Source: CAZXVW01 sp964644025 (GTDB lineage: Bacteria; Acidobacteriota; Terriglobia; Bryobacterales; Bryobacteraceae). Taken from it: a DNA stretch of 44,412 bases. This document shows positions 31,315 through 39,647 of the stretch, in pieces; the first letter of the stretch is position 1; each line of letters starts with the position of its first letter. The position numbers and the translations under genes are program-made. The stretch is taken from NCBI GenBank assembly GCA_964644025.1, contig CAZXVW010000008.1, forward strand, positions 1 through 44,412, read 5' to 3'. The notes under the pieces were generated by a model that saw nothing but the letters and a program-made list of their open reading frames with translations, was not told the DNA's origin and made no database searches.

Positions 31315-33160
31315 AGTTCGCCGGCTGAAACTCATTCTGTGGGCATTGGTGGGCCTTGGCGTGGCCGTGGCCATCATGCGCTTGCTCCTTGGTCTGGGAG
31401 ACACCACCCACCTCTCGGATGCCACCCCCTGGGGAATCTGGATTGGCTTCGATGTGTTGACCGGCATGGCGATGGCGGCCGGGGGATTCGTCGTGGGCGC
31501 GCTTGCTTACATTTTCCGGCGGGAGGAATTCCACCCCATCGCCCGCCTGGCCGTATTGAGAGCGACGCTCGGCTATATCGGGGCGGAACTGAGTCTGCTG
31601 TTCGATCTGGGTCTGCCCTGGATGATATGGCACGTCATCATTTACTGGAACGTGCATTCCCCACTGTTTGAGGTGGCCTGGTGCGTGATGCTGTACGTGA
31701 GCGTGCTGATTATGGAGTTCCTTCCGGTTCCGGCCGAGGAGTTCAGCACGCTCGCCCGCGTTCGCCGCGTATTGATCAAGTTGCGGATTCCGCTGGTGAT
31801 TCTTGGCGTGGCCCTGTCGACGATGCACCAGTCCTCGTTGGGCTCGCTGTTCCTGGCGGTGCCGTACTACTTGCACCCGTTGTGGTATTCGCCGATCCTG
31901 CCGATCCTGTTCTTTGTTTCGGCGATCGGCATGGGCCTGATGATGGTCCTGGTTGAGAATCAGGCAATCGCGTACCTTTATCGCCGCCAGCCGCCCGCGC
32001 GAACACTGGATGTGGTCGCCGCGGGCACCCGTTGGGTGTTGCTTTTGTACCTGGTGATCCGCTTCGGCGATCTCGCCATGCGGGGCCAACTGCATGAGGC
32101 ATTTACGCCGGGGTGGGCGGTGGTGATGTTCTGGCTCGAGATTGCTTTGATCGGCATCATACCCATCACGCTATCGCTGGTGCCCCGCGTACGCTCCGGA
32201 TGGACGGGCCAATGGGGGATCGGGTTGACGGCCGTCGCCGGTGTCGCTTTGAACCGGATCAACGTGGGCGGATTGATGCAGACGGTCCGCGGCCACGCCC
32301 GTTACTTTCCGCAGTGGACGGAAATCGCCATCAGCCTCGGCGCTATCGCCTCGGTGATCCTGGTGTTCCTGTTCACCGTGGAGCGGTTCCGGGTGTGGGA
32401 GGATCGCCCGGCGGACCCGGAGGCTGATCCCACCAAGCTGCCGGAATTCGACCAGGTGGGTATGACGTGGCTCGGTGTTCCGGTGGTCAGGGCCCGGCTC
32501 GTCTACTCGCTGGCCTTCGTGGCCGCTGCCGCCGTGGGCTTTGCCCTGATTAGTCCGCGGCCCGCCGCCAGCCGGGGCGTCGAACCGACGGTCGCACACC
32601 GGGCCCGTGGGGGTGACGTGTTGTGGATCGACGGCAACCTGGACGGCTACGGCGTGGCCTTCCATCATCTGGACCACGAGAAACGGGAAGGGGAGAAGTC
32701 TTCCTGCGTGAAATGCCATCACATGAACCTCCCCCGGGACAAGGACTCCGGCTGCTATGAATGCCACAGCGACATGTACGTGCCCGTCGATTCGTTCCGG
32801 CACGACTGGCACGCTTCCCCGGCGGGTGCCAAGCTGCCCTGCCAGGAATGCCATCCGAAGGGGAAGCCTCGAGTGGCCGATACAGCCAAGGCGTGCGACG
32901 AGTGCCACAAGGACCTGATTCCCAAAGGTGCTACGATCGAGATCAACAACTACGAGGCGATCGGCTACACCGAGGCAATGCATCGCCTTTGTCTCGGCTG
33001 CCATGTGGAAAAGGTCAAGGAGAAAGACAAACCGGATATGGCTCGCTGTGCCTGGTGCCACAAGGAGCGGCGGAGTTTTGTCGACGCTGAGGGTTTGCGT
33101 TTCGGCCTGCCGGAGCCGGTTGGGCAGCGGATCATCCTGCCTCCGGTTCCAAAGCCATGA
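31307..33160 (+). CDS. NrfD-type membrane protein fused to hexaheme cytochrome c
   Basis: 617 residues in two parts. Residues 1-365 are an NrfD/HybB/HmcC-type integral membrane protein with about nine to ten helices (THLSDATPWGIWIGFDVLTG is a family block). A further helix at 400-416 leads to a C-terminal domain (420-617) with six CxxCH motifs (C467, C483, C512, C530, C562, C581) and several extra histidines (HHLDHEK, RHDWHASP) of class III (c3-like) type. The domain is presumably periplasmic and exchanges electrons with soluble cytochromes, taking the role of a separate cytochrome c3 subunit (HmcA or TmcA). It overlaps the ferredoxin gene by 8 bases and the sensor kinase gene by 4 (ATGA). 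Confidence 0.87.
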   Translation: MDRVRRLKLILWALVGLGVAVAIMRLLLGLGDTTHLSDATPWGIWIGFDVLTGMAMAAGGFVVGALAYIFRREEFHPIARLAVLRATLGYIGAELSLLFDLGLPWMIWHVIIYWNVHSPLFEVAWCVMLYVSVLIMEFLPVPAEEFSTLARVRRVLIKLRIPLVILGVALSTMHQSSLGSLFLAVPYYLHPLWYSPILPILFFVSAIGMGLMMVLVENQAIAYLYRRQPPARTLDVVAAGTRWVLLLYLVIRFGDLAMRGQLHEAFTPGWAVVMFWLEIALIGIIPITLSLVPRVRSGWTGQWGIGLTAVAGVALNRINVGGLMQTVRGHARYFPQWTEIAISLGAIASVILVFLFTVERFRVWEDRPADPEADPTKLPEFDQVGMTWLGVPVVRARLVYSLAFVAAAAVGFALISPRPAASRGVEPTVAHRARGGDVLWIDGNLDGYGVAFHHLDHEKREGEKSSCVKCHHMNLPRDKDSGCYECHSDMYVPVDSFRHDWHASPAGAKLPCQECHPKGKPRVADTAKACDECHKDLIPKGATIEINNYEAIGYTEAMHRLCLGCHVEKVKEKDKPDMARCAWCHKERRSFVDAEGLRFGLPEPVGQRIILPPVPKP

Positions 33161-34995
33161 CCGAGGAATCCCAATCTGAACTGAAGGAACTGCTCGGGCG
33201 CCGGCTCATCGAGCAAGTCCCGTTCAACGTGGCCGTCATCAACCGCGATTTCGAGATCGTGGCCGCCAACCGGAGCTTTCGCGAGTTCTTCGGCAACTGG
33301 GAAGGACGCCGGTGTCACGAGGTCTGCAAAGGCTCGCCCACCCGCTGCGAACATTGCCGCGCCCGGGCGGTTTTCGAGGACGGGCTGGCGCGCGTCTCCG
33401 ACGAAACCGGCCTGGACCGGCACCGCCGTCGCTGCCACTACGTCGTGCATCTGGCGCCACTGCGCGACGCCGAGGGGCGGGTGAAGTACGTCATCGAGAT
33501 GACCACCGACCTGACCGAGACCCGCCACTGGCGCCGCGAGTATGACTTGTTCTTCGAGCGTGTCCCGGTCTTCGCCACCGTCATCGACCGCAACTTCCGT
33601 ATCGTGCGCGCCAACGAGAAGTTCCGCGAGGCCTTCGGCGAAGTGCGCGGCCAGTACTGCTACCAGGCCTACAAGCGCCGCAGCAAACCCTGCCCGCATT
33701 GCCCCGCCGCCCAGACGTTCGCCGACGGCCTCGAGCACACCGCCAACCAGGTCGGCGTGCGCCAGGATGGGAGCCCGGCTCATTACGTCGTCACCACGAC
33801 GCCGCTTTCGCGCCGGAAGGCCGTCGTGGAGCACGTCATCGAGATGTCCACCGACATCACGCCGATCCGGGAACTCGAGGCCAGGCTCCAGGAGGCTCAC
33901 GACTTCTACGAAAGCCTCATCCGCAACGCCGCCACCGGTATTCTGGCCGTCGACAGCGGCGGCCGCACGCGCATCATGAATCCGGCCGCGAAGGCACTGC
34001 TGGAGTGGAAGGGCAGCCGGCCCCCGGGCGAGCGGCGGCTCCGCCAGATGCTGCCGCGGGAGTTCTTCGAGAAATGGCCGCTCAACGGTCACGTGCTCCA
34101 GTTGCCCGAAACCTCGGTCCGCACCAGCAACGGCGAAACCGTACCGGTCCGCTTTTCCGCCGTTGGACTGAAGAGCCGGAACAAGCTGCTGGGGCAAGCC
34201 GCCTTTCTGCAGGACTTGCGGGACATCAAACGGCTCGAGCACGAGAAACTCGAGGCCGAGCGCCTGGGCGCCGTCGGCCAGACCGTGGCCGGCCTCGCCC
34301 ACACCATCAAGAACCTTCTGATGGGGCTGGAAGGCGGCATGTACATGGTGGACACCGGCTTGCGCCGCGGCGACGCCGAGCGCATCATCAGCGGGTGGGA
34401 GGTGCTGCACCGGAATTTCGAGAAAATCACCGCCCTGGTCAAGGACTTCCTCAGCTTTGCCAAGGGCCGCCTCCCGAAGTTGCGCCCCACCGATCCGAAC
34501 GCGCTGGCGGCTGATATTGTGGCCTTGTACCGGGATGCTGCCCGGCAGCAGGGCGTCGACCTCCAGTTCGAACCCGGCGCCGGCGTCGAACTCGCTCCGC
34601 TCGATCCCGACGGAATGGAGACCTGCCTGACCAACCTGGTCTCCAACGGCATCGACGCCGTCATGATGCGGGAGGAACCGGGCGGCTCCGTCATCCTCCG
34701 CACCCGGGAAGAAGACGGAGATTTGATCTTCGAAGTTGAGGATAATGGCTGTGGTATGGACTGGGAAGTCAAGGGCAAGATCTTTACCACCTTTTTCACC
34801 ACCAAGGGGGGCAAGGGTACCGGCCTCGGCCTGCTGACCACCCGGAAAATCGTGCAGGAACACGGAGGCCGTATTGACGTGGAGTCTACTGCCGGGAAGG
34901 GAACGATCTTTCGTATCCGCCTGCCGCGCAAACGGCTGGAAGCGCTGGCCGCGGCGGCCGACGGCGGCGGTTCCGCGGGGGAGGCAAACCCATGA
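33157..34995 (+). CDS. Cysteine-containing PAS sensor histidine kinase
   Basis: 612 residues, no membrane helix, so cytoplasmic. Three PAS domains: residues 16-120, 130-236 and 250-360. The first two have cysteine groups in the same place: C53, C57, C64, C67 and C168, C179, C182 (CPHCP), which might bind a metal or Fe-S cluster or react to redox change. The kinase core follows: H-box with H382 (GLAHTIKNLLMG), N-box (LTNLVSNGIDAV), G1 (DNGCGMDW) and G2 (GKGTGLGLLTTRKI). It starts with an ATGA overlap with the NrfD-hexaheme gene and couples by ATGA to the receiver gene. So it is made with the redox complex and may report on its state; the signal is unknown. Confidence 0.88.
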   Translation: MTEESQSELKELLGRRLIEQVPFNVAVINRDFEIVAANRSFREFFGNWEGRRCHEVCKGSPTRCEHCRARAVFEDGLARVSDETGLDRHRRRCHYVVHLAPLRDAEGRVKYVIEMTTDLTETRHWRREYDLFFERVPVFATVIDRNFRIVRANEKFREAFGEVRGQYCYQAYKRRSKPCPHCPAAQTFADGLEHTANQVGVRQDGSPAHYVVTTTPLSRRKAVVEHVIEMSTDITPIRELEARLQEAHDFYESLIRNAATGILAVDSGGRTRIMNPAAKALLEWKGSRPPGERRLRQMLPREFFEKWPLNGHVLQLPETSVRTSNGETVPVRFSAVGLKSRNKLLGQAAFLQDLRDIKRLEHEKLEAERLGAVGQTVAGLAHTIKNLLMGLEGGMYMVDTGLRRGDAERIISGWEVLHRNFEKITALVKDFLSFAKGRLPKLRPTDPNALAADIVALYRDAARQQGVDLQFEPGAGVELAPLDPDGMETCLTNLVSNGIDAVMMREEPGGSVILRTREEDGDLIFEVEDNGCGMDWEVKGKIFTTFFTTKGGKGTGLGLLTTRKIVQEHGGRIDVESTAGKGTIFRIRLPRKRLEALAAAADGGGSAGEANP

Positions 34996-35501
34996 CAGAA
35001 ACGATCCGTAAGCGTGTTTTGGTTGTCGACGATGAAGCAGACGTCCGCAACTATCTCCAAACGGCTCTCGAAGACGCGGGATTCGAGGTGGAAACCGCCA
35101 ACGACGGGCTGGAGGCCCTCGAAGCGGTGCGCCGCCATCCTCCGGACCTGATCTCGCTGGACCTGGTGATGCCCCGCCATTCGGGCGCCAAGTTCTATCG
35201 CGAGCTCCAGAAAGATAAGCGATTCCACAAGATCCCCGTGCTCATCGTCACCGGCCACGCCCGCGACGAGCTGGGCCGGGCTGACTTCGATGAGCTGACC
35301 ATGTCGGGTCCCGGTGTCTACCTGGAAAAACCCGTCCGGCCGCGTTCCTACGTTGCCGCCGTCCGGAAGCTGCTGGGCCTGGAGACTCCGGATGTCTCCG
35401 AGCCGGAACCGGAAACTCTGCGCCAGGAATTGGCCGACGCGCTGGGTGGCGCCGACCGCGTCGCCCTCCAGCGCGCGCTCGACGCCTTGAAGAAGAAGTA
35501 A
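34992..35501 (+). CDS. Stand-alone response-regulator receiver protein 1
   Basis: 169 residues: a receiver domain (about 8-125) with the acidic pair D13-D14, phosphoacceptor D57 (LISLDLVMP), a conserved Thr in VLIVTGHA and Lys in YLEKPVRP. Behind it is about 40 residues of polar helix with no DNA-binding, enzymatic or other known output domain. It is translationally coupled by ATGA to the PAS kinase gene, so it is its likely phosphoacceptor. It may act by protein contact or pass the phosphate on. A second receiver lies 20 bases downstream. Confidence 0.88.
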   Translation: MTETIRKRVLVVDDEADVRNYLQTALEDAGFEVETANDGLEALEAVRRHPPDLISLDLVMPRHSGAKFYRELQKDKRFHKIPVLIVTGHARDELGRADFDELTMSGPGVYLEKPVRPRSYVAAVRKLLGLETPDVSEPEPETLRQELADALGGADRVALQRALDALKKK

Positions 35502-35521
35502 AATAGCCCGGGGGGACTTAG

Positions 35522-35920
35522 ATGAGCGAGCAGACCAGGAAAACCATCTTGATCGTCGATGACGAGCCGGACGTCACTGCCTACCTGAAGGCCTTCTTTG
35601 AAGATAACGGCTACCGGGCCATCACCGCTTTCGATGGCAAAGAAGGGTTTGACAAGGCCCGGGCCGAACGCCCGGACCTGATCACTCTCGACATCACCAT
35701 GCCGGAGGAATCCGGCGTGCGCATGTTTCGCGACCTGCAGGCCGACGAAGCAACCGCTTCCATTCCGGTCGTTATGATCACCGGCGTCTCGCCGGAGTTT
35801 AAACGGTTCATCGAGACCCGGAGGCAGGTTCGCCCGCCCGAGGCATATTTTGAAAAGCCCATCGACCGGGATGAACTGCTCGCCAAAGTCAACGAGATTT
35901 TGAGCGCCAGGCCTTCCTGA
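35522..35920 (+). CDS. Stand-alone response-regulator receiver protein 2 (CheY-like)
   Basis: 132 residues that form just a receiver domain: D13-D14, phosphoacceptor D57 (LITLDITMPEESG), conserved Thr in VVMITGVS and Lys in YFEKPIDRDE. It has no output domain. A loop with SPEFKRFIETRRQVRPPEAY between the fourth strand and the last conserved Lys is longer than in CheY. It follows the first receiver by 20 bases, with a G-rich ribosome site, and ends 8 bases before a convergent gene. With the kinase it forms a HK-RR-RR set whose final target is not visible in the window. Confidence 0.87.
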   Translation: MSEQTRKTILIVDDEPDVTAYLKAFFEDNGYRAITAFDGKEGFDKARAERPDLITLDITMPEESGVRMFRDLQADEATASIPVVMITGVSPEFKRFIETRRQVRPPEAYFEKPIDRDELLAKVNEILSARPS

Positions 35921-35927
35921 GGACTCA

Positions 35928-37583
35928 CTACAAGGGATAATATCCCCAGTAGGTGACGATGCCGCCGGGCAGGTCGCGCACCCGGTAGCCCTTTTGCAGC
36001 AGCAACCGGGTGGCCAGGTAGGATCTCTCGCCTACCGCGCAATACACCCACACCTCGCGGTCCTTCGGCAATTCCCCGCAGCGGTCCCGCAGCTCGTCCA
36101 CCGGAATGTTCGCGGCGCCCTCGATCGCGTCCCGGGCCACCTCTTCCGGCGTCCGCACATCCAGCAGGAAGGCGCTGCTCGATTCCAGTTCCGCCCAATC
36201 CGCCAGCGGCAGGTCGCCGCGCAGCACGTTGGCCGCGATCATCCCGGCGATGTTCACCGGGTCCTTGGCGGCGCCGAATTGCGGAGCGTAGCACAGCTCG
36301 GCTTGCTCGAGGTCGAAGACTGTCGCCTGCTTCTGAATCGCCATGGCGAAGACGTCGATTCGCTTGTCCACTCCCTTCTCACCCACCGCCTGCGCTCCCA
36401 GAACTCTCCCGTCCTTGGTGGAGAAGATGAGCTTCATCTGGATGCGCTTGGCCCCCGGGTAGTAAGAAACGTGGCTGCCCGGGTGGAGGTAGATCTTCTC
36501 GTAATCGGTGATCCCGGCGGCGCGCAGGCTTTTTTCGCTGGCCCCGGTCATGCCCACCGAGATTCCGGCGCAACAACAAATCGTCGTGCCCTGCACGCCC
36601 CGGAATTTCATATTCCGCCCGCAGATGACGTCGGCCGCCATCCGGCCCTGCCGGCTCGCCGGACCCGCCAGCGGCGCCAGGCACCACTGCCCGGTGATGA
36701 AGTCACGCACCTCCACGGCGTCGCCGACCGCCCAGATCCGCGGGTCGCTGGTCCGCAGCGAATCATCCACCCGGATGCCGCCCAGCTGGCCGATCTCCAG
36801 CCCCGCGGCTTTCGCCAGCCCGGTTTCGGGTTTGACGCCCACGGAAAGAATCACCAGGTCCGCCGGGTGCGTCGCGCCGGAGGCGGTCTTCACCATCAGA
36901 CTCCCGTCCTCCGCCGCCTCGAAGGCGGCCACCGCGTCACCCAGTTCGATATTCACCCGCTTGGTCTCCAGGTGGGTGACAATCGGTTCCGACATCTCCG
37001 CATCCAGCAATGGCATCAACTGCGGCAGCATCTCGATGATGGTGACTTTCAGGCCCAGGTTAACGAGGTTCTCGGCCATCTCCAGGCCGATGAAGCCGCC
37101 GCCGACCACCACCGCGCGCCGGGGGTGCCTCTCTTCAATCCACTGCTTGATGCGGTTGCTGTCCGGAATCGTTCTCAGGATGTGAATGCCCGGCAGATCG
37201 ATACCCGGCAGGGGCGGCCGGATCGCCGAGGCGCCCGGCGAGAGTACCAGCGCGTCATAGCGCTCCCGGTAGAGGCGGCCGGTGTTGCGCTCTTTCACCT
37301 CGACTTCCCGTCGCTGGCGGTCGATTGCCGTCACCTCGTTTTCGGTGCGAATGTCGATCTTAAACCGGTGCTGGAACTGCTCGGCCGAGGTTACCAGCAG
37401 GTCCTTTTCCTTCTTAATGACGTTGCCCACGTAGTAGGGCAGGCCGCAATTGGCGAAGGACACGTACGGCCCTCGCTCGAACAGGATGATCTCGCAGCTC
37501 TCGTCCAGTCTTCTCAATCTGGCGGCGCACGAGGCGCCACCGGCCACACCGCCGACAATCAGTACCCTCTTCGAATCGGACAT
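35928..37583 (-). CDS. CoA-disulfide reductase-like FAD protein with rhodanese domain
   Basis: 551 residues on the minus strand. N-terminal FAD fold (VLIVGGVAGGASCAARLRRL), active-site C46 in SFANCGLPYY, and NAD(P)H fold (AVVVGGGFIGLEMAENL, about 152-168) are typical for the CoA-disulfide/NADH oxidase-like group with one redox cysteine. A C-terminal rhodanese domain (about 455-551) ends with catalytic C515 in YCAVGERSYLA. Fused forms act as CoA-persulfide or polysulfide reductases (Npsr, CoADR-RHD) and fit zero-valent sulfur metabolism. AGAGG precedes the ATG. It overlaps nothing and is convergent with the receiver gene. Whether polysulfide, CoA-persulfide or another disulfide is the substrate is open. 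Confidence 0.88.
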   Translation of the reverse strand: MSDSKRVLIVGGVAGGASCAARLRRLDESCEIILFERGPYVSFANCGLPYYVGNVIKKEKDLLVTSAEQFQHRFKIDIRTENEVTAIDRQRREVEVKERNTGRLYRERYDALVLSPGASAIRPPLPGIDLPGIHILRTIPDSNRIKQWIEERHPRRAVVVGGGFIGLEMAENLVNLGLKVTIIEMLPQLMPLLDAEMSEPIVTHLETKRVNIELGDAVAAFEAAEDGSLMVKTASGATHPADLVILSVGVKPETGLAKAAGLEIGQLGGIRVDDSLRTSDPRIWAVGDAVEVRDFITGQWCLAPLAGPASRQGRMAADVICGRNMKFRGVQGTTICCCAGISVGMTGASEKSLRAAGITDYEKIYLHPGSHVSYYPGAKRIQMKLIFSTKDGRVLGAQAVGEKGVDKRIDVFAMAIQKQATVFDLEQAELCYAPQFGAAKDPVNIAGMIAANVLRGDLPLADWAELESSSAFLLDVRTPEEVARDAIEGAANIPVDELRDRCGELPKDREVWVYCAVGERSYLATRLLLQKGYRVRDLPGGIVTYWGYYPL

Positions 37584-37803
37584 AAACCTCTATTATCCCG
37601 GACCCATCGGCCGGATTCCTAACGCCCGGTTCTGTCCCGTGCCTCCCAGGCACAGCGCGTGGACGCCGCGTCTGTCTGTCTTCGTGGGAAGCACGCGAAA
37701 CTCGCCCTTTCTGGTTCCCGCAAAGCCGCCAAGACGCAGAGAATCTACATCTATCTGCTTGGTGCCTTGGCGTGCAATCCGTCCTCCCCTTCGCGCGGCA
37801 GTC
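37584..37803. repeat. Short non-coding interval with decayed palindromic repeat
   Basis: 220 bases between two minus-strand genes. There is a perfect small hairpin GTGCCT-CCC-AGGCAC (37639-37653). From 37718 to about 37778, GCAAAGCCGCCAAGACGCAG and, on the other strand, a copy like TTGCACGCCAAGGCACCAAG face each other. This resembles decayed forms of the short palindromic intergenic repeats built on GCCAAGACGC that are scattered in many environmental genomes. No coding frame looks real here. Confidence 0.4.
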
Positions 37804-39525
37804 TTACCCCCGTCGCGCCGTCACCAGCACGGTCCCCGCCGGCAACGGCTCGGCCGCGACGTCCGGGAATCCGAGTGACCCAAGAGCGCCGCGCAGCCGT
37901 TCCAGCGACCAGGTCCGGCACCCCCGGCGCTTGATCCGCCGGGCCAGGGAACCGAGCACTACCTCCGGCGGGGGCAGCACGCCCGCGGGCAGAAACATGT
38001 CATGGAGGATCAGCAGGCCGTCTTCCCGTAGCCGGGAGCGCGATGCCTCCAGCGTCCGCTGCACTTCACCGCGATCGCAAGAGCCCAGCAGTCCGGAGAG
38101 CACGATGGCGCCGAACCGGTCTTGTTCGGCCTCGCCGCCTCGGAAGGCGGACGGCGCCGGCTGGCCGGCGGCAAACGGGTTGACCGCCGTCAAACGGAGC
38201 CGGGGCCACCGCTTGCTCACCGTTTGCCGGTAGGCTTCGCCACCGTAGCCGATCAGCAGCACCGGGTCATAAGGCCCCAGGTCCAGCTTCTCCGTCACGG
38301 CCGGCGCCGCAAACCGGGCCAACGCCTCGCAGGAGGCCTGATGGAGGCGCTCATCCGGCTCCCGCGGTGCTTCGGGAAGCCCCCCCTCGGCGTAGCTTTC
38401 CAGTTCGCGCCACTCGGCTGACAGGCTCGCTTGCTGCAACAGCGCCGCCCGCAAACTCTGTGGCGAACCGCTCCTCAGGTAGCGGGAGGCCAGCTCGAGG
38501 TTCCGGTAACCACCTGCGGTCTTCTCGACGATTCCGAGCGCCGTCAGCGCTTCCATCAATTCGCCGAGCGCCTCGGCGTCCAGGCCAAGTTCCCTGGCCA
38601 GACCGTCCGCCGCAGTAGCCTCATCCAGCCGGTCGAACAGCCGCAAATCGAGGGCGTAGCCCAGAACCTGACTGCCCAGTCCCGCCGTGGCCAGCCGCAG
38701 CAATTGGTCCGGCGCCGGCGCCGGTTGAAAGCGGGAGCTCCCGTCCGGGCGCCGCTGCAGATCCCGCTCGGCCCGGGCGAGTTTTTCCCGCATGCGGACC
38801 ACTTCCCCAATCACCAGCGTCGCCGGAGGCCGGATGCCGGCCCGTTGCACTTCTGCTGCGATGTCGGCCAGCGTCGCCGCCACCAACCGTTCATCGCGCC
38901 AGAATGCCATCTGGATCATCGCGGCCGGGGTGGCCGGGTTTTTCCCGTGCCGGATCAGCGTCTCGGCGATCTTGCTCACGTTACTCACGCCCATCAGGAA
39001 CACCAGCGTGTCGATGCGCGCCAGCGCCCCCCAGTCCACCCGGTAGTGGTCCTTGCTCGCCTCGTGTCCGGTGACCACCGCCACTGAGGAGGCAGCGTCG
39101 CGGTGCGTCACGGCGATTCCGGCGCTCAGCGGCGCGGCAAAGGCCGAGGTCACGCCCGGAATCACCTCGAACGGAATCCCGTGATCGGCCAGGTACTCGG
39201 CTTCCTCGCCTCCCCGGCCGAAAACGAAGGGGTCGCCGCCCTTCAGCCGCACCACCGTCTTGCCTTCCCGGGCCTTGCTGACCAGCAACCGGTGGACTTC
39301 TTCCTGGCGGGAATCATGCCGGCCCACTGGCTTGCCCATGTAGATGCGCTCGGCCGAGGGCTTGGCCAACGCGAGCACCTCTTCCTGGATTAGCCGGTCG
39401 TAGACCACCACGTCGCAGCTCTTCAGCAGCGCTGCGGCCTTCAGTGTCAGCAACTCCGGGTGCCCCGGTCCGGCGCCGACCAGGTAAACTTTTCCGGCGG
39501 GAATGGGATTCTCTCCTGTGAGCAA
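37804..39525 (-). CDS. cobA: Uroporphyrinogen-III C-methyltransferase fused to a methyltransferase-like domain
   Basis: 573 residues. Residues 10-255 are SUMT/CobA: YLVGAGPGHPELLTLKA, the VRLKGGDPFVFGRGGEEAE block and PGVTSAFAAPLSAGIAVTHR are diagnostic. SUMT makes precorrin-2 for siroheme, the cofactor of DsrAB, or for cobamides. Residues about 275-573 form a second unit: a winged-helix-like dimerisation part (LFDRLDEATAADGLARELG) and a Rossmann part (PVLLIGYGGEAYRQTV, LREDGLLILHDMFLP), as in acetylserotonin/hydroxyneurosporene-type O-methyltransferases. The usual HemD or CysG-type partner is replaced by this domain. The start is TTG at 39525; no ATG exists in the segment before the SUMT fold, so the exact start is open. 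Confidence 0.85.
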   Translation of the reverse strand: MLTGENPIPAGKVYLVGAGPGHPELLTLKAAALLKSCDVVVYDRLIQEEVLALAKPSAERIYMGKPVGRHDSRQEEVHRLLVSKAREGKTVVRLKGGDPFVFGRGGEEAEYLADHGIPFEVIPGVTSAFAAPLSAGIAVTHRDAASSVAVVTGHEASKDHYRVDWGALARIDTLVFLMGVSNVSKIAETLIRHGKNPATPAAMIQMAFWRDERLVAATLADIAAEVQRAGIRPPATLVIGEVVRMREKLARAERDLQRRPDGSSRFQPAPAPDQLLRLATAGLGSQVLGYALDLRLFDRLDEATAADGLARELGLDAEALGELMEALTALGIVEKTAGGYRNLELASRYLRSGSPQSLRAALLQQASLSAEWRELESYAEGGLPEAPREPDERLHQASCEALARFAAPAVTEKLDLGPYDPVLLIGYGGEAYRQTVSKRWPRLRLTAVNPFAAGQPAPSAFRGGEAEQDRFGAIVLSGLLGSCDRGEVQRTLEASRSRLREDGLLILHDMFLPAGVLPPPEVVLGSLARRIKRRGCRTWSLERLRGALGSLGFPDVAAEPLPAGTVLVTARRG

Positions 39526-39647
39526 AACTGGGCAGAAGCCTTGCCTGCGGGCTTCGGGATCACTTGCAATACTAGCACATCGCCCGTGGCGCAGATTCCG
39601 GGCGCGCGAGTATGATATACAGGAGAGTTCGAGAGGGAGATTGCGGC

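Noticed and set aside
35994..37622. A 542-codon plus-strand frame opposite the CoA-disulfide-reductase gene
   Set aside because: It is antisense to a gene with complete FAD, NAD and rhodanese motifs, and its product has no recognisable fold.
39601..39620. TATGATATAC as promoter of the kinase-BON gene
   Set aside because: TATGAT is a fair -10 hexamer, but the hexamer 17 bases upstream is not a -35 and nothing else supports it; too weak to list as a feature.
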